Assembly: GCA_049509675.1 (NCBI GenBank)
Contig: JBEKZQ010000249.1
Span: 1-11,061 of the forward strand
Origin: JBEKZQ01 sp049509675
GTDB taxonomy: Bacteria > Planctomycetota > Planctomycetia > Pirellulales > Thermoguttaceae
Length of the DNA: 11,061 nucleotides
Direction: 5' to 3'
In this document: piece by piece, positions 6,857 through 11,061 of the stretch
Layout: each line of letters opens with the position of its first letter
Numbering within the stretch: the stretch's first letter is position 1
Notes under the pieces: model-generated
Databases searched by the model: none
The model's input: only the letters and a program-made list of their open reading frames with translations
What the model was told of the DNA's origin: nothing
Translations under genes and position numbers: made by a program

Positions 6857-6890
6857 TTGCGAGAATATCTCAGATTTCAAATCTTCGCAA
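6857..6890. promoter_or_regulatory. Imperfect palindrome upstream of rfbA (possible operator)
   Basis: The ends TTGCGA (6857-6862) and TCGCAA (6885-6890) are complementary, and GATTTCAAATC (6873-6883) is a second, inner palindrome. The segment is AT-rich compared with its surroundings and lies 44 to 77 bases upstream of the rfbA ATG. It could be an operator or the foot of a leader hairpin. No clear -35/-10 pair was found, so this is weakly supported. Confidence 0.25.
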
Positions 6891-6909
6891 GGCACGCGCA
6901 GGACAACGA

Positions 6910-6974
6910 CACTAGCCCGACGCGCCAGCGAGGGATTTGCGGCGATTCTCCCTTGCGCGCGCTTCGGGCTAGTG
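6910..6974. repeat. 65-base CTAGCCCGAAGCG hairpin repeat, copy 2
   Basis: Same unit and orientation as 384-448, with four differences: one in the left arm, one in the loop and two in the right arm. The arm changes are not compensatory, so the stem pairs less well here. Its right end (GGGCTAGTG) abuts the small inverted-repeat element at 6970-7077. Confidence 0.75.
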
Positions 6975-7077
6975 CTTTGTCACAGCTAAAAATTGGGATC
7001 GAGGATACCGGTTGACTCGGCGATTACCGTAGCACTTCAAACCCTTCATCCCAAAACTAAGCTGTGACAAAGCACTA
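6970..7077. mobile_element. MITE-like element (104-base core) flanked by TA
   Basis: Perfect 16-base terminal inverted repeats GTGCTTTGTCACAGCT (6972-6987) and AGCTGTGACAAAGCAC (7060-7075) enclose a 72-base interior with no coding capacity. The interior adds a weaker inner match near ATTGGGAT/ATCCCAAAA. TA stands on both sides (6970-6971 and 7076-7077), within CTAG on both sides. CTAG with TA duplication is the known target preference of IS630/Tc1-mariner elements. Removing the core plus one TA rebuilds GGGCTAGTG, the intact end of the hairpin repeat seen at 440-448. An alternative reading is a 6-base duplication CTAGTG (6969-6974 and 7075-7080). The element is non-autonomous; no transposase is present. 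Confidence 0.6.
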
Positions 7078-7106
7078 GTGCCGCACGCGGAGGCGGTTGC
7101 TCCCTT

Positions 7107-8057
7107 TCAGATGCGCGCGAACAAGCCGAGGTTCCTCAGCCAGCCTGGCTTGCACAATCCATGGCGGAGCAGCAGTTGCCGCCGCTGCAAGAAACCATGC
7201 TTGCGGATCTCCGCATAGGCTTGCACCGCACCGCGGTGCTCCGGCCGCAACTGGTCGCCAAAACGCTTCACAAAGGCTGCGGCCTGGGTCTGCGACATGC
7301 GCAGCCGCCGGGCATATTCGCTCCAACGATGACGGTCGAAGGCGCGGCCCACCAGGGCCAGCGGATTGCTCCGCCGCGCGCCGACGCGATTGTCCGCATG
7401 TTGGCGGTAAAGGACGGTCGCTTCGGGCAGGAATTCCAGGCAACCGAAGGCGGCCGCCACCAGGGCCAACCACCAGTCGTGCAGAACACTTTGCCGCGGC
7501 AAAGGGGCTGCCCTTTCCAGCAAGGCCCGGTTGATCATGATCGTGCAGCCGGTGGCGATGTTCTGCACCAGCAGGCGGTTGAAGGCTCGCCCGCGCACCG
7601 GGTCCAGATGTTGGTAACGCCAAAACGAATCGGCCAACGGCCGCAGCGACCGGTCTACCACCACCAGATCGGTGTGAACCAGTACCGGGCCACCGCCGCA
7701 GCGCTGCTGGGTTTCGTCCATGCGTGCGGCGGTTCGGGCCATCTTGCCGGGAAGCCAAACGTCGTCTTGATCGCAGAACATGACGTACGGCGCCTCGGCG
7801 TGGTCCAACAACGTGGCGAAGCTTGCACCGGCGCCGAGATGGCCCGCCCGATCGTCGATTAACACCAGCGTGTGGGGATACCGGGCGGCATATTCCGCCA
7901 GGAGCCCGGGCGTACCGTCCGAAGAACGGTCGTCGCGGACCAACAGGCGATCGCCCGGGCCAACCTGCTCCAGTACCGAACGGAGTTGCTCATCAAGGTA
8001 GCTTTCGCCGTTGTAGGTCGCCAACAAGACGTCGATTCCACCCACCATGTAAGTCAT
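7107..8057 (-). CDS. Glycosyltransferase family 2 (rhamnosyltransferase-like)
   Basis: A 316-residue GT-A fold enzyme expected to transfer a sugar from a nucleotide donor to a lipid-linked acceptor on the cytoplasmic side. The N-terminus IDVLLATYNGESYLDEQLRS is the family start. DDRSSDGT begins at D42, FCDQDDVW at 94-101 holds the metal-binding DxD, and LHDWWLAL at 191-198 is the acceptor-side signature of the RfbF/RfbG-like rhamnosyltransferase group. The gene for dTDP-sugar synthesis next door makes a deoxysugar donor reasonable, but this is inference. ATG 8057 is preferred over 8120: AGGGG lies eight bases before it, and the extra upstream residues come from repeat DNA. It is divergent from the second GT-C gene. 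Confidence 0.9.
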   Translation of the reverse strand: MTYMVGGIDVLLATYNGESYLDEQLRSVLEQVGPGDRLLVRDDRSSDGTPGLLAEYAARYPHTLVLIDDRAGHLGAGASFATLLDHAEAPYVMFCDQDDVWLPGKMARTAARMDETQQRCGGGPVLVHTDLVVVDRSLRPLADSFWRYQHLDPVRGRAFNRLLVQNIATGCTIMINRALLERAAPLPRQSVLHDWWLALVAAAFGCLEFLPEATVLYRQHADNRVGARRSNPLALVGRAFDRHRWSEYARRLRMSQTQAAAFVKRFGDQLRPEHRGAVQAYAEIRKHGFLQRRQLLLRHGLCKPGWLRNLGLFARI

Positions 8058-8081
8058 ACATACTACCCCTACACATGAGCC

Positions 8082-8132
8082 GCCGGGTGCCAGGCTTTGC
8101 CGGTGCCTGCCGGGTGCCACTTTGCCAGTGCC
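8082..8132. repeat. Degenerate direct repeat GCCGGGTGCC...TTTGCC.GTGCC
   Basis: Two tandem units, 8082-8107 and 8109-8132, share GCCGGGTGCC, TTTGCC and GTGCC with a small length difference. They lie upstream of the GT2 start in the 216-base divergent gap. They look like remnants of an intergenic repeat; no function is apparent. Confidence 0.45.
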
Positions 8133-8169
8133 GCGGCGCGGCGCGCGATAGTGTCGCCGAAAACTGACG

Positions 8170-8198
8170 TTGCGGCCATAGCAAACTTTTGCGATAAA
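8170..8198 (+). promoter_or_regulatory. Possible sigma-70-type promoter for the second GT-C gene
   Basis: TTGCGG (8170-8175) and GATAAA (8193-8198) are separated by 17 bases, about 75 bases before ATG 8274. They match the consensus at about three and four of six positions. The stretch is AT-rich for this region. This is a weak prediction from consensus alone. Confidence 0.25.
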
Positions 8199-8273
8199 CA
8201 GCCAGCGGTGAAATGGCAGATTGCCTCCGGTGCGCGTGGAGCAGCCCAGATCCTCTCCATCTCCTGATGCCTT

Positions 8274-9509
8274 ATGGACCTCCCGGTTCTATCTCAGCCG
8301 CTGCCCAGGGGATTTGCCGACAATCTGCAAAGGCCTACATGCGATGGCCGCCACGCCCCGGCCGATCTCGGCGTGCTCGTGGGATTGTTGCTGTTGTGCC
8401 TGTTGCCGCGGGCGATCGTGGCCTGGCGGATGCCCGCAGTGTGCAACGACGCCGTGCTCTATATCCGCCTGGCCGATTCCTTCCGGAACGGAAACGTCAG
8501 CGAAGGGCTGCACGCCATTCGGCTGAACCTCTTTCCGATCCTTCTGGCGGGGGTCCACTGTCTCGGCTTTGATTGGGAACTGGGCGGAAAGCTGTGGGGC
8601 GTGCTGATCTCGAGTTGCACCGTCCTGCCTCTGTACGGATGGACACGCCGGCAGTTCGACGAGCGGGTGGCCTTGGTAACCTGCTTCTTGTACTCGATCC
8701 ACTGGGAACTGGTGCGGTGGAGTCCGGAGATCATCCGCGATCCCACCTTCTGGTTCCTCTTCACCCTCGGGCTCTACCTGCTGTGGCGGGCCGTGGCCGA
8801 AGTCCGCCTGACCCTTTTTGTGGCCGCGGGGCTGGCCGTCGCTTTGGCCTCTCTCACCCGCTGCGAAGGGTTATTCCTTCTGTTGCCGCTGGTTCTCTGG
8901 TCGATTACGCGGTGGCAAGCGCTCCAGCAGTGTCGTTGCCGTCTGGCAGTGGGCGTCCTGCTGTGCGTGGGCGCGTTCCCCATGCTGATAGCCGTTTTGG
9001 CCCTGGGCTGGCTGCGGGAACATGCCCTGTCGGAACTGGTACGGCTGGAACCGCTGAGCTGGATCTACTGGTGGGCCCACACGGGACTTTCGCCGTTGGT
9101 TGGCGGCCAGGATGTCCCCATTCCCGTGCTCTGCGACGCCACCGGCGTCATCTCGCTGGGCCGCATGATCGAAGTCTACGTGCCCACGCTGGTCAAAGGG
9201 ATCACGCCTGTGTTCGGGCTGTTAATCCTGGCCGGGATTGGCGGCGGCTGGCGGGCCGTATGGCGGCGCGATCATCGGGCCATGCTCTATACGACGTTGC
9301 TGTTCTTCCTGGCCATCTGGATCCATCTTTGGACGGCGCACGGATCGTGCAAGCGGTACTTCCTGACAATCGTGGTAATTACAACTCCAGTGGCGGCTAT
9401 GGGACTGATTACCACGACTTCCGTGCTGGTGCGAATGGCCCAACGCCACGCCTGGCCCGGCGGGACTCGTGCGCTGACGTGTTGCCTCCCACTGCCGAAG
9501 TTCAGGTAG
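8274..9509 (+). CDS. Putative GT-C glycosyltransferase, N-terminal membrane part of a frameshifted gene
   Basis: A 411-residue frame with about nine hydrophobic segments. Features resemble GT39/ArnT-like GT-C enzymes that move sugars from a polyprenyl-phosphate carrier on the outer membrane face: NDAVLYIRLADSF (58-70) with acidic D59 after the first helix, SPEIIRDPTFW (150-160), and LTRCEGLFLLLPL (194-206). The normal protein appears to end about residue 395. The last residues TCCLPLPKFR are out of character, and a protein-like continuation occurs in the -1 frame to 9847. Loss of one base near 9450-9485 would explain this. ATG 8274 has no clear ribosome site, and the first 20 or so residues are unconvincing. 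The gene is divergent from the GT2 gene and lies upstream of the WecA-like gene. Substrate is not predictable. Confidence 0.7.
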   Translation: MDLPVLSQPLPRGFADNLQRPTCDGRHAPADLGVLVGLLLLCLLPRAIVAWRMPAVCNDAVLYIRLADSFRNGNVSEGLHAIRLNLFPILLAGVHCLGFDWELGGKLWGVLISSCTVLPLYGWTRRQFDERVALVTCFLYSIHWELVRWSPEIIRDPTFWFLFTLGLYLLWRAVAEVRLTLFVAAGLAVALASLTRCEGLFLLLPLVLWSITRWQALQQCRCRLAVGVLLCVGAFPMLIAVLALGWLREHALSELVRLEPLSWIYWWAHTGLSPLVGGQDVPIPVLCDATGVISLGRMIEVYVPTLVKGITPVFGLLILAGIGGGWRAVWRRDHRAMLYTTLLFFLAIWIHLWTAHGSCKRYFLTIVVITTPVAAMGLITTTSVLVRMAQRHAWPGGTRALTCCLPLPKFR

Positions 9510-9847
9510 GCTTATGGGTCCAACGGCACGTCGGCGTACAGGCCACGCTGTTGGGGCCGGAAGGCGTGACACAAGTCGTCAGTTACTACGCCCGGGGAAA
9601 GTGTGCCGTATTCCCCTGGAGCACCGAGAATGAGACGGTCACCGCATTGATCAGGGAGGTCGGCCCGGATATTGTCCTGCTGCCGGCGCGGCGGGGCCCT
9701 TCCCCATCGTTATTGCAGGAGGTGCAATCTTTGGGCTACGCGTCCATCGATCAATCCGGCTTTGCCGGCGGGTGCAAGAACGTGATGGTTCTGGTTCACG
9801 ATCGACCTAAGAAAGTCGTCGCACAACAAGAAAGAAGACGCGAGTAA
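9479..9847 (+). pseudogene. Frameshifted C-terminal soluble domain of the preceding GT-C gene
   Basis: From about 9479 the -1 frame (relative to 8274-9509) encodes a protein-like stretch to TAA 9845-9847. It includes GLWVQRHVG, LLGPEGVTQVVSYYA, IREVGPDIVLLPA and NVMVLVHD. This reads like the small soluble domain that follows the helices in many GT39-type proteins. No ATG opens it; the first possible start is GTG 9479 without a good ribosome site. Intact, the gene would run 8274-9847 and encode about 523 residues. A single-base assembly error, a true inactivating mutation, or rare frameshifting could each explain the break. I saw no slippery heptamer, so an error or mutation is favoured. Confidence 0.65.
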
Positions 9848-9859
9848 TAGCAGGAAATG

Positions 9860-9896
9860 CAGGCCCGGATGCCTGGGATTCCACAACGGATTGTGG
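9860..9896 (+). other. Two small stem-loops in the leader of the WecA-like gene
   Basis: CAGGC/GCCTG (9860-9864 and 9871-9875) and CCACAA/TTGTGG (9881-9886 and 9891-9896) form adjacent short stems, the second ending ten bases before ATG 9907. The position could influence translation initiation or end the upstream transcript, but the stems are short and no U-tract follows. Confidence 0.25.
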
Positions 9897-9906
9897 GGTT
9901 TCCTCA

Positions 9907-11061
9907 ATGTTGACTTCGTTGGCCATTACGCTGGCGCTCGCGCTGCTGCTGACAGTGGCGGTGCGTGCCGTCGCGCAACGTTGGCAAATTTTCGACGAGC
10001 CGGACGGCCAGCGCAAAGTCCACCGTCGCCGCGTCGCCCTGTGGGGCGGCGTGGCCGTCTATGCGGCCCTGCTCCTGGGCTTGCTCTACGCCTGTCACGC
10101 CCCGGAAACCGCCAGCAAGGCCCTGAGCGACCTGGCGCGGGTCCTGCTCCCAACCGCCGGATTGGTGTGCCTCATCGGCGCTTGGGACGATTGGCGGGAA
10201 CTGCCCGCAAAACTGAAACTCCTCTTGCAACTGGTCTCGGTGCTTCCGATCATCGCCGCCGGATACGCGGTGGATCGGATCGTGGTCTTCGGATACCCGA
10301 TTTCACTGGGGTGGCTGGGGGTTCCCGTCACTATCCTCTGGCTGCTGGGCTGTATCAACGCGCTGAACCTGATCGACGGCATGGATGGTCTGGCTTCCAT
10401 CGTGGGCCTGTCGACCACCGCCATGATGGCGCTAATCGCCCTGAGCGCCGGCAACGGCCATATCGCCGTGATCGCCGTCATCCTGGCCGCCGCCCTGAGC
10501 GGCTTCCTGGTCTTCAATCTGCCGCCGGCCACCATTTTTCTGGGAGACTCGGGCAGCACGCTCATTGGGCTGGTAGTGGGCATCCTGGGGATGCAGGGAA
10601 GCATGAAAAGCTCGGCTACCCTGGCCATCACCGCCCCGGTGGTCCTCATGACCTTGCCCATGTTCGACGTGGTCATGGCCGTGGTACGTCGCAAGCTCAC
10701 CGGGCGGCCTTTTGACGCCGCCGATCGCGAGCACATCCACCATCGTCTGCTCGACCGCGGCCTGAGTACCTGGCAAGTGTTGTGGATCCTTGGGGCCCTG
10801 TGTCTGACCACGGGGGCCGCGGCCACCGCCGCCACCGTCTTTCGCCTGGATGCCCTGGCGTGGATCATCGCCAGCACCATGGTCGTGGCGATGATCCGCT
10901 TGAGGCTGTTCGGCGATTATGAACTAGGGTTGATGCGCAGCGCCCTGCGCCGCGGCATCGTCAGCTTCGCAAAACGCCTGCTCTCGCTCCCTTGGCCGAA
11001 AGTGCGGCCGGCGGACGATGTTTGGCCGCCCGGGCAGATCCATGCTCTGCCGCAGATTTCC
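9907..11061 (+). CDS. Undecaprenyl-phosphate sugar-1-phosphate transferase, MraY/WecA/TagO family (3' open)
   Basis: The frame is open from ATG 9907 to the window edge (385 codons without a stop). The protein is polytopic and carries the full signature set of the family. DEPDGQRKVH at 30-39 is the cytoplasmic entry motif, WDDWRE holds D94/D95, NLIDGMDGLAS begins at N154 with D157 and D160, FLGDSGS lies at 211-217, and HIHHRLL begins at 276. These enzymes transfer a sugar-1-phosphate, usually GlcNAc-1-P from UDP-GlcNAc, to undecaprenyl phosphate with Mg2+. That starts O-antigen, teichoic acid or exopolysaccharide chains on the inner face of the membrane. HIHHR favours WecA/TagO-like enzymes over MraY. 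It begins 59 bases after the disrupted GT-C gene on the same strand and may share its transcript. The extra cytoplasmic tail after about residue 345 is rich in basic residues and Pro. Confidence 0.93.
   Translation, partial: MLTSLAITLALALLLTVAVRAVAQRWQIFDEPDGQRKVHRRRVALWGGVAVYAALLLGLLYACHAPETASKALSDLARVLLPTAGLVCLIGAWDDWRELPAKLKLLLQLVSVLPIIAAGYAVDRIVVFGYPISLGWLGVPVTILWLLGCINALNLIDGMDGLASIVGLSTTAMMALIALSAGNGHIAVIAVILAAALSGFLVFNLPPATIFLGDSGSTLIGLVVGILGMQGSMKSSATLAITAPVVLMTLPMFDVVMAVVRRKLTGRPFDAADREHIHHRLLDRGLSTWQVLWILGALCLTTGAAATAATVFRLDALAWIIASTMVVAMIRLRLFGDYELGLMRSALRRGIVSFAKRLLSLPWPKVRPADDVWPPGQIHALPQIS

Noticed and set aside
6067..6915. A 282-codon plus-strand frame over rfbA
   Set aside because: It lies antisense to a gene with every RfbA motif and shows no domain of its own.
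7161..7862. A 233-codon plus-strand frame over the GT2 gene
   Set aside because: It is a shadow of a clear GT2 enzyme, with no recognisable features.
8573..9478. Upstream part of the -1 frame in the second GT-C gene as a separate gene
   Set aside because: Before about 9450 this frame gives Arg/Gly/Pro-rich noise, while the other frame gives clear membrane helices. Only the part after about 9479 looks like real protein.
9450..9509. Programmed -1 ribosomal frameshift
   Set aside because: I found no X XXY YYZ slippery heptamer or strong downstream hairpin in the overlap. A sequencing error or mutation is simpler.

Overview
The window looks like chromosome from a GC-rich planctomycete, probably of the Pirellulales type. 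This is inferred from four things: short palindromic repeats of a style I associate with that group (a CTAGCCCGAAGCG hairpin and a CCCTCTCCCTCCGG element), weak Shine-Dalgarno sequences, large hybrid histidine kinases, and scattered envelope-polysaccharide genes. No ribosomal RNA or other marker gene is present, so the taxonomy stays an inference.

Layout. (1) 2-271, plus strand: the C-terminal end of a cation diffusion facilitator transporter. (2) 272-553: repeat-packed convergent junction. (3) 554-3751, minus strand: a two-gene unit, a hybrid histidine kinase with a FixL-like PAS domain followed 30 bases later by a PIG-L/BshB1-type deacetylase. (4) 3752-4128: 377 bases of repeats. (5) 4129-5847, plus: a GT-C-like multi-pass membrane protein carrying an in-frame repeat-like insert. 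(6) 5848-5916: a short convergent junction with the same repeat as in (2). (7) 5917-6813, minus: rfbA, glucose-1-phosphate thymidylyltransferase. (8) 6814-7106: a 65-base hairpin repeat whose CTAG end appears to have received a small TA-flanked inverted-repeat element. (9) 7107-8057, minus: a GT2 glycosyltransferase resembling rhamnosyltransferases. (10) 8058-8273: divergent promoter region. (11) 8274-9847, plus: a second GT-C-like protein, split by a frameshift near 9450-9485. (12) 9907 to the window end, plus: a WecA/TagO-like undecaprenyl-phosphate sugar-1-phosphate transferase, still open at the edge.

From 4129 onward the genes fit surface polysaccharide synthesis. The WecA-like enzyme would load the first sugar on undecaprenyl phosphate, RfbA would supply dTDP-glucose for dTDP-rhamnose, the GT2 enzyme would add a sugar on the cytoplasmic face, and the GT-C proteins would transfer sugars from lipid carriers on the outer face. 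The genes lie on both strands with repeats between them, so this is a loose neighbourhood rather than one operon. The kinase/deacetylase pair appears to be a separate unit.

I see no convincing new defence, mobile or RNA-guided system. The best leads are the nested small element at 6970-7077, the frameshifted GT-C gene, the repeat inside the other GT-C gene, the heme-type PAS residues, and a repeat shared by both convergent junctions.
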